47,626 nucleotides of DNA from positions 1-47,626 of the forward strand of contig NZ_JAQRFN010000026.1 of the NCBI RefSeq assembly GCF_028598555.1. Direction: 5' to 3'. Shown here piece after piece: positions 7,705-16,223 of this stretch; position 1 is the first letter of the stretch; each line of letters opens with the position of its first letter. The DNA comes from Xenorhabdus anantnagensis. GTDB taxonomy: Bacteria; Pseudomonadota; Gammaproteobacteria; Enterobacterales; Enterobacteriaceae. Below the pieces are notes generated by a model. The model did not search any database. It saw only the letters and a program-made list of their open reading frames with translations, and was not told the origin of the DNA. Made by a program: the position numbers and the translations under genes.

Positions 7705-7886
7705 ACTTAAAAATGAAAAATCTGAAGAAAAAAGAGATGATTTATGATGGGTTCGAAGACGGATTTTATGAACTAAATCATACGATTCAGTGCCCATATT
7801 GTGATGAAAAAATAACTGTCAACGTTTCAAGTCTAAAAGACTTAAGTGAGTTAGATGAACATTTGGGTCATGTATTGAATAGTTAG
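7701..7886 (+). CDS. Probable Rhs-associated immunity protein 3
   Basis: A 61-residue protein with an AGAGG ribosome site and an ATG overlapping the toxin remnant's stop. The single CPYC motif (QCPYCDEKITVNV) followed by a distant D-E-H could be half of a zinc ribbon, or a structural pair. No family is recognised. It may be complete or shortened at its 3' end, since decayed IS1 sequence begins within a few bases of its stop. The immunity call rests on position and translational coupling only. Confidence 0.5.
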   Translation: MNLKMKNLKKKEMIYDGFEDGFYELNHTIQCPYCDEKITVNVSSLKDLSELDEHLGHVLNS

Positions 7887-7890
7887 TTAT

Positions 7891-8622
7891 TGTGATATGC
7901 TCTAACTTTTTAAGGGTGGAGTATGGCTAAAGTTGACGTTTATTGTCACACATCAGAACAGGTCAAAGGACATGGAAAAGGAAATGGCGGCCATCGCTGT
8001 TATGCCTGCTGTAAGGTCTTTCAGTTGGAATACACCTATCAAGCCTGTAAACTCGGTGTTAAAGAACAGATTATCGATATGGCAATGAATAACCGAGGGA
8101 TCCGCGACACCGCCCGTGTCCTGAAAGTGGCCACAAGTACCGTCATGACAACCTAAAAACTTACCCCCCGAAACGTGACGACGCTTCCTCTTGACGGGGA
8201 TAACATTCAGCTTATCTGTGAAATGGATGAGCAAGGGTCGTTTGTGGGGAACAAGAAAAATCAACGCGGGCTCTGGTATGCTTGGGAACCCCGTCTGAAA
8301 CGAATAGTGGCACCTGTTTTTGGGATCGCAGCCGGAAAACATTAGACAAACTGCTTACCCTTTTATCGCCCTTTAATATCCAGTTTTATTGTACGGATGA
8401 TTATGCTGTGTATGACCGCCTCCCAGAAGAAGAACACCTGACAGGGAAGGCATTCACCAACGTTTAGAAAGAAACAATTTAACGCATCGAATCCGGATAA
8501 AAAGACTGAATCGAAAAACGATAGGGTATTCTAAATCAGAGGAAATGCACGATAAAGTGATTGGTACTTTCATTGAGCGTGAGAACTATTTTTAATAAGA
8601 GATCTAACTAGTTAATACACAA
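7891..8622 (+). mobile_element. Decayed IS1-family element
   Basis: The left end TGTGATATGCTCTAAC resembles the IS1 end GGTGATGCTGCCAAC, and a degenerate counterpart (AGTTAATACACAA) lies near 8610-8622. Between them are broken InsA and InsB frames. The right end falls inside the 3' end of a P4-type integrase gene, replacing its last codons. No target duplication is obvious. Confidence 0.6.
7923..8595 (+). pseudogene. IS1-type transposase InsA/InsB remnants
   Basis: InsA-like MAKVDVYCHTSEQ... with GHRCYACCKVFQLEYTY and KEQIIDMAMNNRGIRDTAR matches the IS1 zinc-finger/HTH pattern but stops early at 8156. InsB-like pieces follow in changing frames: ICEMDEQGSFVG, then KTLDKLLTLLSPFNIQFY, then QRLERNNLTHRIRIKRLNRK with EEMHDKVIG. 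They preserve the order and recognisable catalytic region of IS1 InsB (DEQWGYVG, LSPF, R-rich segment, E-HDKVIG). At least three frameshifts separate them, so no active transposase can be made. Cys codons of the InsA finger are partly lost. Confidence 0.8.
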
Positions 8623-9729
8623 CCGAATTTTCCATGTATCACATTCTCTCCTAATTCGAGTGCTTCCACATAATCCGCATACCATTGCAGCATTTCCCTA
8701 CGACCATCCAGATATTGAGCGTGGTTGTAAGTACCACGGATGCTGTTCTTGTCAACATGAGCAAGCTGAGTTTCAATCCAAGCCGTGTTATAACCTTGTT
8801 CATGCAGGATCGTACTCATGGTATGGCGGAAACCGTGGCCTGTTGCTTTGCCATCATAACCAATGCGCTTAATAACCTGATTGATGGCGGCCTCGCTCAT
8901 CGGTTTACCCGCATCATTACGACCGGGAAAAACGTATTTCCCGCGTCCTGTAATCTCGTACAACTTAATAAGAATGGCTTTAACCTGGCTTGATAACGGA
9001 ACAATGTGAGGGCGGCGCATTTTCATTCGCCCGGCGGGGATTTGCCAGATATCTTTATCAAAATCGAATTCAGTCCATTCCGATTCTCTCAGCTCAATGG
9101 TTCGTACTCCGGTCAACATCAGCATGCGTGTCGCTGATTGCGTCACTTGGCTTCCGCTATAACCATTCAAGGCGATGAGGAAATCATTCATCTGGTCGGC
9201 TAAAAGGTGTGGGAAATGTTTTTGCTTGGGGGCTTTCAGTGCGCTGGCAAGATCAGTAACGGGATTGAACTCAGCCCGTCCGGTAATAACGGCATAGGTG
9301 AAAATTTGCCGACAAGCCTGTCTGGTTTTTTTCAATTTATCCAAAACGCCGCGTTGCTCCATCTTTCGGAGTACAGCCAGCATTTCAGCGGGTTTAATCT
9401 CGGTAACGGCACGTTTGCCAATATACGGGAAGATGTCTTTTTTCAGATATTCCAGTATGTCTTCGGCATAGCCTTTTGACCAATTGGGGCGTTTATGTTC
9501 ATGCCATTCAATGGCTATAGACTCAAAGCTATTATTGATTGCGAAGGCTTCGGCAAGGGAGATTTCAGGATATACCCCCAATGCGAGCAATTTTTCCTTG
9601 CCTGCGATCCGGTACTTTAACCGCCAATAGCGGGAGCCATTTGGATTAATCAATAGATATAGTCCGCCACCATCTGCAAGTTTGTAGGGTTTTTCTTTCG
9701 GCTTTGCAGTGTCGGGCTGTTAGCTTCAT
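8604..9729 (-). pseudogene. int: P4-type tyrosine integrase, frameshifted and internally deleted
   Basis: Close relative of the intact integrase at 25485-26699, with which it shares long near-identical stretches. The original ATG is at 9727-9729 (MKLTAR). About 8 bases are then missing, shifting the frame, so only a later internal ATG at 9653 is open. A further in-frame deletion removes ~30 residues between LAEA and INNSFES, and the last residues (GCVLTS) come from the IS1 end. The catalytic residues remain: R in GVRTIEL, HGFRH, LAHVDKN, and Y in TYNHAQYL. Its reading direction and flanking att sequence mark the right end of an older satellite. Confidence 0.85.
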
Positions 9730-9891
9730 GGGGGTATCTCACTTCATTGAACCTAAACGTACCCCTAAATATACCCCTATAAGATCGGAGATTTCAACAT
9801 ACCTTACTAGACTACAGGAGAATGGAAAAAGGCCAACACTGCGTATTTATTGGGATTTTGTAGATTTTGGAAGACGTTACGATATGAATGG

Positions 9892-9905
9892 GCCCTACAG
9901 GATTC
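9892..9905. other. att core, left junction of the satellite
   Basis: GCCCTACAGGATTC is identical and directly repeated at 26871-26884, where it forms part of a tRNA-Arg 3' end. Left of it is the int-side arm of the broken satellite; right of it begins the intact satellite. This is what integration of the second element into the first element's att would leave. Confidence 0.7.
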
Positions 9906-9963
9906 AATAACATTACTTAATTTATTGTTTTTAAATAATTTTATTTAGTTCAATTATCTTACA

Positions 9964-9982
9964 TGCCCCCTAAAATGCCCCC
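9964..9982 (+). repeat. Arm-type repeat pair, left end of satellite
   Basis: TGCCCCC occurs at 9964 and 9976, 12 bases apart, separated by TAAAA. The same pair with the same spacing is at 26732-26750 near the other end. Direct repeats flanking an att core are the usual arm-binding sites of P4/lambda-type integrases. Confidence 0.6.
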
Positions 9983-10351
9983 GAGACTAGCTTTCTGTAT
10001 TGAACAAGTATTTTGTCCACTGACAGAGAATAACGGAATCTCATGTGATAAACAAAATTTAGACTGCTGTAATAATCTGAACCATAGTCAAAAGTGCCGT
10101 TGAAGCCTGATGAACCATCAGGAAATAAGTCACATTCGTGCAGATCAAGGTAAAGGTATCATATCTTCATCAAAGCACGAATCGGTAAAAATACATATTT
10201 TGCAATGTGTTAGGTGATCTTTCTATTGTAATGTAATATTCTATAGAGAAGAGGTCAAATCACTTCATACTTAAACTTGTCGTTTAAGGGTTAAAGCAAG
10301 ATGTATTAGTTCAGGTTTACGCAAAAAAGTTGATAAATAGGGAATGCTAGA

Positions 10352-11440
10352 ATGTCAGAAAGCATCAACTCAGGTGTTGACGGTGGTTCAGGGTATACAT
10401 TCCAACGATGCTGTGTTGTATATCTTCTTTTTGATGATTACGAAAAACTAATCACATCATCTATAGACTATTTCATATGCATTGAACATCATGAAGATTT
10501 TCTTTTTGCTTTCATTGATGAAAATGGCAATATTGAGAATATCGATACTTATCAAGCAAAAAAATCCAGAGATGACTGGAAAACCGACCAAAAATTTTGC
10601 GAAATCATTGGAAAAATCTCTCTCGTAGGGAAAGAACTTATCAATGACACACATCCAAAAGTTGACACTTATGCACACACACTTTCTTTTCTAACAAATA
10701 GGAATATTCTCCTTCAGGGTAAAAGAGTACAAGGTAAAAAACGAGCTTTAGAAAAAATTCAAATATCTAACATATCTCGGAATTATTCAGAGCTAAATAA
10801 TGAAATAAAAGAAAATATTCAATCAAATTTGAAAGATGGAGAAATGGCCGATTTTAACCAGTTAGCCAATGTAAGGTTTAATTTTATCGATCTTCCACAG
10901 AGTTATAAAGGATGGAAAAGAACTCTAACTGGTTTATCTACAGAAATCCTAGGTAGTGATGTTAGTGATCATGAAGCAGTAATAACAACATTGATGGCAC
11001 TACTTCAAGACGTCGAATTAGCATATAACAATGCAGGATATGCATTATTAACAGAAAAGTCTAAACGACTTACCAAGCAGAAAATAAATACTACATTTAA
11101 TATGTTCGCCGAGAGTAAAAAAACTTTTGACTTCTGGCGACAATGTTCTGAAGAATTATCTAAGGGCTTACAAATAAAGCTTCCCATAAAAAGAAAAGCA
11201 AAAGAGTTGTTAGATAATTGCTTTGATTTCTTTAAAGACATACAACAAATAGAATATAAAAAAATCTATAAATTTGTATCTGAAAGTACTGATGTTGATG
11301 AAAACCATAGCAGTGAACCAGAATGTATTATTGAGTTATATCAAATGTATATTAGTGAATATAATCCAAGACTAGAAGAGCATATGGTCGCATTTGCAAT
11401 TATAGCAGCGTATGTAGAAACAAGAGGAATGTATGCCTAA
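10352..11440 (+). CDS. lmuA: Lamassu-like LmuA: Cap4/DUF4297-type dsDNA nuclease
   Basis: A 362-residue protein. The N-terminal ~130 residues have the Cap4/DUF4297 nuclease pattern: GSGYTFQ at 13-18, a CIE-HHED block at 44-49, and Q68-A-K70 in TYQAKK. These correspond to the D/E...QxK active site of PD-(D/E)xK enzymes. The remaining ~230 residues are helical, charged and without a known domain. The gene overlaps the next by 8 bases, so the two are translated together. In Lamassu systems the nuclease effector LmuA is held by the SMC-like LmuB and released to cut DNA on phage or plasmid signals. No small LmuC gene lies between them. AT-rich codon use unlike the phage genes around it suggests cargo gained separately. 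Confidence 0.78.
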   Translation: MSESINSGVDGGSGYTFQRCCVVYLLFDDYEKLITSSIDYFICIEHHEDFLFAFIDENGNIENIDTYQAKKSRDDWKTDQKFCEIIGKISLVGKELINDTHPKVDTYAHTLSFLTNRNILLQGKRVQGKKRALEKIQISNISRNYSELNNEIKENIQSNLKDGEMADFNQLANVRFNFIDLPQSYKGWKRTLTGLSTEILGSDVSDHEAVITTLMALLQDVELAYNNAGYALLTEKSKRLTKQKINTTFNMFAESKKTFDFWRQCSEELSKGLQIKLPIKRKAKELLDNCFDFFKDIQQIEYKKIYKFVSESTDVDENHSSEPECIIELYQMYISEYNPRLEEHMVAFAIIAAYVETRGMYA

Positions 11441-13190
11441 ATTAACCCTAAAAAACATATTAGCATATTCCATCAATAACAAAAATTTCTTTCGCACCGA
11501 TTTTGGAAAATCGGTAAATATTATACATGGTAGGAATACTTCTGGTAAGAGTACACTGATACAGTCAATTCTCTATTCAATGGGCATCAATGATTCAAAA
11601 GAAAATCTTCATGATATAATCAGTCAAAATGTAATATTTCGCCTTGAGTGTGAAATTAAAGAAAATGATATAATTAAGAAAATTGTATTTGTACGCTTAG
11701 ATGATACTCTGATTATACGTATTGACGGTACTTCCCCTATACGATTTGATGGAATAAATAGCAATAATTCTTATGAGTATGGAAGATATAAGGAACTTTT
11801 CAATAAGTTATTCCACTTTAATTTAATGCTACAGAAACAAACTGATTTTACCAATGCTCCGATAGAAGCTGCTTTTTTGCCATACTATATATCCCAATCT
11901 GTTGGATGGGTTTACCTGAGGGAATCTATCGGAGATTATCGTTTCTATAAAGATTTTAAATTTGACTATTTAGATTACTACTCTGGAATAAAAAACGGCA
12001 CAGAACGATTACAGAAATATACCCTTCAAAAAGAAAAGAAACAACTTGAATACGAACTTAATCAATTAAGTCATTATAAATCAAATGATAAAAATCTAAA
12101 CTTATCAGAGAAATTAGAAAAAAGATTTAAAGGCGAATCACTCGAATATTTAAAAAATTACGATATGTTAGCAACAACACTGGCCTCAGAAGAAGCTCAG
12201 CATGGAAAACTATGTAATAAAATAAGTATGCTTCGTGGTCGCCAAAAAGTGATTTTGCAGACCATCAAAAATATGGAGTTACAAAAACCACGGGTAGATA
12301 GATGCCCTGTATGTGAGCAAACGTTACCCGGAGATATTAAAGATTTATATATTTATTCTCAAGATATCAATGATGCTGCAAAAGAAAAAGATCGCGTTTC
12401 TGAAGAAATAAAAAAAACCGTGTCAATATTAAATTCAGTTGAGAAGAAAATCAAAAAAAATAGCAAAATCATTAACTATGAATATGATATTTTAAAAAAA
12501 TCTAGAATTGAAGAAGTTAGCTTTAACTCTTGGATAAATCATCATGCAAATATGATCCTTCTTGAAGGCATATCAAAAAAGGAAATCAATTATAACAAAG
12601 AAATATCTTTCCTACAGGATAGAATCGAAGAATTAGGAAATGATTTAGAAATAGATAACTTACGCAAAAAAACAGAATGGGAATTTTTAAAAATATTTAA
12701 AGAGAAAGCAAAACTTTTAGAAGTAAAAATACCCGATCATGCAAGATATAGAGAGCTTTATTCGATTACATCGTTTCCCTATCAAGGAGTTGAACTACAT
12801 AAAATAGTTATGGCATACCACTTTGCTTTTTATGAAATGATTTCAAAAAAATCTATCATCCATAATTTTCCCTTTTTACTAGATGCTATCTTCAAAGAAG
12901 ATATTGATGTTGGAAATAGAGAGATTATATTCAAATTCCTCGCTAATGAAGCGAGAAATCAGGAACAAATGTTATTTACCGTGGCAGAGTTTAAAAAAGA
13001 AATCAATCCATTAAATGGCGATGCTCTTTTCAATATCGATGAAATAAATAATAAATATTTCTCTGGCAACGCAAAACAAATATGTATAGGAAATGCAAAA
13101 TCTGTCAGATCATTTTTACTCAAGACAGATTTAGATGATAAAGAAAAAACTTTACTGGATGATGCGTTTTCTCTACTCCAAACTGTGTAG
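11433..13190 (+). CDS. lmuB: Lamassu-like LmuB: SMC/Rad50-type ATPase
   Basis: A 585-residue protein. The N-terminal Walker A is G33RNTSGKST41 in VNIIHGRNTSGKSTLIQS. Charged coiled-coil arms flank a zinc-hook CPVC at 291-294 (residues ~190-290 and ~300-430), and a C-terminal ATPase lobe holds FPFLLDAIF with D484 as the Walker B position. The layout is that of a short Rad50/SMC protein that dimerises through the hook and ATP-bound heads. In Lamassu it senses foreign DNA ends or structures and activates LmuA. The canonical DE pair is not seen at the Walker B (LLDAIFKED), so the catalytic glutamate may be replaced or displaced. A terminator follows at 13205. Confidence 0.82.
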   Translation: MPKLTLKNILAYSINNKNFFRTDFGKSVNIIHGRNTSGKSTLIQSILYSMGINDSKENLHDIISQNVIFRLECEIKENDIIKKIVFVRLDDTLIIRIDGTSPIRFDGINSNNSYEYGRYKELFNKLFHFNLMLQKQTDFTNAPIEAAFLPYYISQSVGWVYLRESIGDYRFYKDFKFDYLDYYSGIKNGTERLQKYTLQKEKKQLEYELNQLSHYKSNDKNLNLSEKLEKRFKGESLEYLKNYDMLATTLASEEAQHGKLCNKISMLRGRQKVILQTIKNMELQKPRVDRCPVCEQTLPGDIKDLYIYSQDINDAAKEKDRVSEEIKKTVSILNSVEKKIKKNSKIINYEYDILKKSRIEEVSFNSWINHHANMILLEGISKKEINYNKEISFLQDRIEELGNDLEIDNLRKKTEWEFLKIFKEKAKLLEVKIPDHARYRELYSITSFPYQGVELHKIVMAYHFAFYEMISKKSIIHNFPFLLDAIFKEDIDVGNREIIFKFLANEARNQEQMLFTVAEFKKEINPLNGDALFNIDEINNKYFSGNAKQICIGNAKSVRSFLLKTDLDDKEKTLLDDAFSLLQTV

Positions 13191-13204
13191 TAATATACAA
13201 ATAA

Positions 13205-13224
13205 ATAGGGCCTGATGGCCCTAT
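13205..13224 (+). terminator. Hairpin terminator after the defence operon
   Basis: ATAGGGCC pairs with GGCCCTAT around a TGAT loop, 14 bases after the lmuB stop. It is followed by an only moderately T-rich stretch. Confidence 0.6.
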
Positions 13225-13559
13225 ATCTTCCTGATCATTAAGATCCAAATACAAATACAAATATTAAACTTAATTCATGCTATTAATTAAATGAAAGTGT
13301 ATTCCCAATTGAAAACAGCATTATTTATTGTGATTCAGAAGAGCGATGAAATCGTTAGGAAAAATCAGTCACTTCATTGAAGTAAATATTTTAGAACACT
13401 CGCTATTAATGAATGCATGGTTTTCATAATAAATATTTTGTGCTTATTTTAAATGAAAAAATAGCTGTATATAAGCACAAAAATTCATTAATTAAATTAT
13501 GTTAGAGTAATCAATTTATTAATCCAATCCTTTAACTTCATATCCCAGTTTAATTATTT
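13225..13559. other. AT-rich spacer without a gene
   Basis: About 330 bases of strongly AT-rich DNA separate the convergent defence operon and the Ner-like gene. I see no reading frame with a ribosome site, no RNA gene and no repeat of note. It may be a junction between cargo and satellite backbone. Confidence 0.5.
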
Positions 13560-13823
13560 TTATTCTAATGCTCTCTTTCGAGCCTTACGCTCAATAAGCT
13601 GCCCATCTTTATCAAAATACCGACTAGGCCAGATTTCTGAAGGATGTATTTCGAGATAATTAGCAATAATCCACTCACCTTTAGGCCAAAGACGACTAAG
13701 AGTATTTGCTAGTGTAGATGAACTAAGTCCCACTTCACGGGAGACAGCTGCTAAGGTTGTACCACGTTTACGTAATGCTGCGATAATATCCGCTTGATGC
13801 CAATCATTTTTAACGTTATTCAT
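13560..13823 (-). CDS. Ner/Nlp-family HTH regulator
   Basis: 87 residues from MNNVKNDWHQADI. This start is chosen because GAAGGGG lies 7-8 bases upstream of it, while the in-frame ATG at 13841 overlaps that ribosome site. The body DWHQADIIAALRKRGTTLAA, then VSREVGLSSSTLANTLSRLW and PKGEWIIANYLEIHPSEIWP, is the classic Mu Ner / Nlp (SfsB) lambda-repressor-like HTH. Such proteins bind operator DNA in phages and satellites to switch early transcription. It lies at the end of the minus-strand packaging run, after the Ash-like frame. Confidence 0.85.
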   Translation of the reverse strand: MNNVKNDWHQADIIAALRKRGTTLAAVSREVGLSSSTLANTLSRLWPKGEWIIANYLEIHPSEIWPSRYFDKDGQLIERKARKRALE

Positions 13824-13889
13824 TTCTGCTACCCCTTCCATTAATTAATATTGATGGTGGCGATTCAGACAGGGTTCGCGGACCGGCGC

Positions 13890-14072
13890 TTACTCCGGCG
13901 AGGCCGAAGCCTCCCCCGCCTGAACCACCATAGAAAAGGTAATAGCAGGCACACTGGTAAAGATTCTTACCAGTGTATAAGCGCACAAGGCCGCGACGCC
14001 TTGACCATCGGTATTTGCCAATGGCGAGGCTACTTTAACTGATTGGTTTATCTGCTTCAATAAGCGAATCAG
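13890..14072 (-). CDS. Possible Ash-like small satellite protein (no ATG start)
   Basis: A minus-strand frame reads SVKVASPLANTDGQGVAAL, then CAYTLVRIFTSVPAITF and SMVVQAGEASASPE, stopping at 13890-13892. The SMV-QAGEA(S)ASPE ending resembles phage Ash-family small proteins found in P4-like satellites. The only starts are non-canonical (TTG at 14060 or CTG at 14072, with AAAAGG further up), so translation is uncertain. The same DNA folds into several hairpins, and a third frame is also open through it. It could instead be a structured RNA or a regulatory leader. Confidence 0.35.
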   Translation of the reverse strand: MIRLLKQINQSVKVASPLANTDGQGVAALCAYTLVRIFTSVPAITFSMVVQAGEASASPE

Positions 14073-14094
14073 TAAAAGTGCTTACCTTTTTACG

Positions 14095-15756
14095 TTATAT
14101 TCCATTAAATGTGTTAAGACGTAGCTGTTGTACCTCACTTAAGGTAAACACAAACTCTTCATGCTCTGCTTGCCATGTGCCAAAGCTCATCAGAAATGCA
14201 ATTGCAGGATCGATTTTGTTCGCCGATTTCTTCTTGTTCGGTTTGATATTGGCGTTAGCGTCGGTCTCTATCACCACATTGGACATTGCCCATGAGAGAA
14301 CCGGATCGCCATTGTGACGAATGACCTTGCGGTTAACAAACACCTCGGTTGATTTGGCAACGGGACTAAATCGCATATAGGTTTGCGGGAATGGCTCAAC
14401 ATCCAAGCCTGCTCCCTGTAGCTGAGTTCTTAAGTGGGTGGCGTTCCACGTGTCAAAACCGATCAGTTTGATATCAAAGTGCTGACTGTCTTTGAGAATA
14501 TCATCACGAATACGGTCATAATCAATACAATCGCCTGCTGTGGTGCGTATCCAGCCCATTTGTGCCCACTGACGGTAAATTGCCCGATTCTTATTGGCAG
14601 GATTTTGTAACTGAGCTTCCGGCAAGTAATGACGGGTCAGTAATAACAGTTCGTTATCCACGGGGAAGGTGTAACAGATGCTGGTGATATCCCCCGTTGA
14701 AGATAAGTCCAAGCCAGCGTAACACTCCAGTCCTTTCAGGTCGTTCTCGTCATAATCAGTCTTACAGGCTTTCCAAGCCCCTTCCCCCATCCACGGTGTT
14801 TCGCCCTGACACCAGATATTAAAGCGTTTGGTGAGCATTTCTGTCCATTGTGAGGGAATACCTCGCGCTTTCTGAATGGTGTCACGCAAAGCGGCACTGT
14901 CCACGGAAATATTCAGATTGGGATTGGCCTTAATCCAAAGGTTTTCATCATCAATCTCGTTCTCGTCGTCCAGCTCGTAAATCAGGGCAAATAACGATTC
15001 GTTTTGTTCTTCGCCACTCAGTATCTGACAGCAATAATCATAATGCTGTTTACAAGCCGATATCACGTTACTGCCTGCCGTGGTAATGGCAAACAGAATG
15101 CCTTCGGGACGTGCACCCATGCCTAATTCAAGGGCAGAATATACAGCGTTATCCGGGTGCAAATGGTACTCATCGACAATCGCCAGACTGGGATTTGTAC
15201 CCTCAATCGTAGCGGCTTTGGCTGCCAGTGGTTTTAACAGACTGTTGCTCTTCGGGCAAGTTACTTTGTGTTGTTGGATAGCTACCCGTTTTTTGAGCGG
15301 TTTTGATAGCAGGCACATCTGACGGGTATCATCAAACACAATGCGCGCCTGATCACGACTCACGGCAGCGGTGTAAATATCCTGCTGGCCTGACTCCATC
15401 ACCAGAAACCAGTTAGCCAGTATTGCGGCAACGGTGGATTTGGCATTTTTGCGCGGCACCTGAATGTAAGCACTGCGGTACTTCCGCCGACCGGTGGCCT
15501 TCACTTTGAAGCCGAACAGATTAGCAAACGCAAATTGCTGCCACGGCTCCAGCATAATCGGTTTACCCCGCAAATGACCTTTGACGTGTGGACAGAGACG
15601 GGCAAAACCAATAAACCGTTCGACAACTTCGGTATCAAACGTATAAAACGGGTTATTCAGGTCGTTAAAATAACGTTTTACCGCCTGTTTTACCCGTTTA
15701 CAGGCCGGAATTGTGCCGTTTTCGATATCAAAAGCGTACTGTTCCCATACGTTCAT
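14095..15756 (-). CDS. terL: HK97-type terminase large subunit
   Basis: A 553-residue protein. Walker A is VPRKNAKST at ~100-108 and Walker B LAIVDEYHLH with D195-E196. The C-terminal RNase H-like nuclease carries acidic residues in LDLSSTGD, IGFDTWNA and NKIDPAIAF. It pumps DNA into procapsids and cuts concatemers. TerS overlaps it by 4 bases upstream. It belongs to the HNH-linked HK97 terminase group, which usually packages from cos sites. It is the last head gene of the satellite's capsid module; no tail genes follow. Confidence 0.93.
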   Translation of the reverse strand: MNVWEQYAFDIENGTIPACKRVKQAVKRYFNDLNNPFYTFDTEVVERFIGFARLCPHVKGHLRGKPIMLEPWQQFAFANLFGFKVKATGRRKYRSAYIQVPRKNAKSTVAAILANWFLVMESGQQDIYTAAVSRDQARIVFDDTRQMCLLSKPLKKRVAIQQHKVTCPKSNSLLKPLAAKAATIEGTNPSLAIVDEYHLHPDNAVYSALELGMGARPEGILFAITTAGSNVISACKQHYDYCCQILSGEEQNESLFALIYELDDENEIDDENLWIKANPNLNISVDSAALRDTIQKARGIPSQWTEMLTKRFNIWCQGETPWMGEGAWKACKTDYDENDLKGLECYAGLDLSSTGDITSICYTFPVDNELLLLTRHYLPEAQLQNPANKNRAIYRQWAQMGWIRTTAGDCIDYDRIRDDILKDSQHFDIKLIGFDTWNATHLRTQLQGAGLDVEPFPQTYMRFSPVAKSTEVFVNRKVIRHNGDPVLSWAMSNVVIETDANANIKPNKKKSANKIDPAIAFLMSFGTWQAEHEEFVFTLSEVQQLRLNTFNGI

Positions 15757-16106
15757 AGTCGGTCTAGCTCGTCCTCTTCCTCTGTTCCCACCGGATTTTT
15801 CCGCCGTGATACCGGATCAAAACCCAGTAATGAAGACATTTTTATCATGATTTTTTCAGCGTCGGCCTTGGCACTCAATGACGGATTACGGCTTTCACTA
15901 CCCTGACTGTTCACAATGCTAAAGCCCCTGATATCAATGTCTGCCACGGCTTTTCGGTAAATAGCGTAGTTGACGCAGTACAGTTCTAAATTGTTCCAGT
16001 CAGCGGCGTTCAGATCTTCCCGCTCACTTAAGATTTTACCTTTGGCCTTCCATTGGCTGGCGGCAATGTCATTTAAATAAGTGGGTGGTTTGGGTGCTCT
16101 TGCCAT
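15753..16106 (-). CDS. terS: P27-family terminase small subunit
   Basis: 117 residues beginning MARAPKPPTYLND. The helical segment around ASQWKAKGKILSEREDLNAAD and the C-terminal AEKIMIKMSSLLGFDPVSRRK are typical of P27-type small terminases. These recognise the packaging site and recruit TerL. The stop overlaps the terL start. The ~117-base gap to the HNH gene upstream contains a G-rich block proposed as cos. Confidence 0.85.
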   Translation of the reverse strand: MARAPKPPTYLNDIAASQWKAKGKILSEREDLNAADWNNLELYCVNYAIYRKAVADIDIRGFSIVNSQGSESRNPSLSAKADAEKIMIKMSSLLGFDPVSRRKNPVGTEEEDELDRL

Positions 16107-16160
16107 AATGTTCTCTGTTCCTTGTGATTTATTTTCAAAAAAATTGCCGAGCGTAAAAAT

Positions 16161-16190
16161 TTAAGGAGGGGGCGGTTCCGTTCAGAGGGG
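16161..16190. other. Candidate cos/packaging site
   Basis: A G-rich block (AGGAGGGGGCGGTTCCG, then TTCAGAGGGG) lies in the only sizeable gap of the head operon, between HNH and terS. In HNH-containing HK97-type phages the cos site is commonly at this place. No direct proof in sequence; the exact nick positions are unknown. Confidence 0.35.
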
Positions 16191-16223
16191 CATTTGTCAT
16201 TTTTGATACCCCACCCCGTTATT

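Larger units (their letters stand above)
9730..10351. other. Element junction and upstream region of the defence operon
   Basis: No gene is visible. 9770-9890 is homologous to the region upstream of the intact integrase (about 26720-26860), so it is the int-side arm of the left satellite. The att core is at 9892-9905 and arm-type repeats are at 9964-9982. A hairpin CCTGATG-AAC-CATCAGG lies at 10106-10122. The last ~150 bases are AT-rich and should hold the promoter of the nuclease gene; GGGAA precedes its ATG. Confidence 0.6.
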
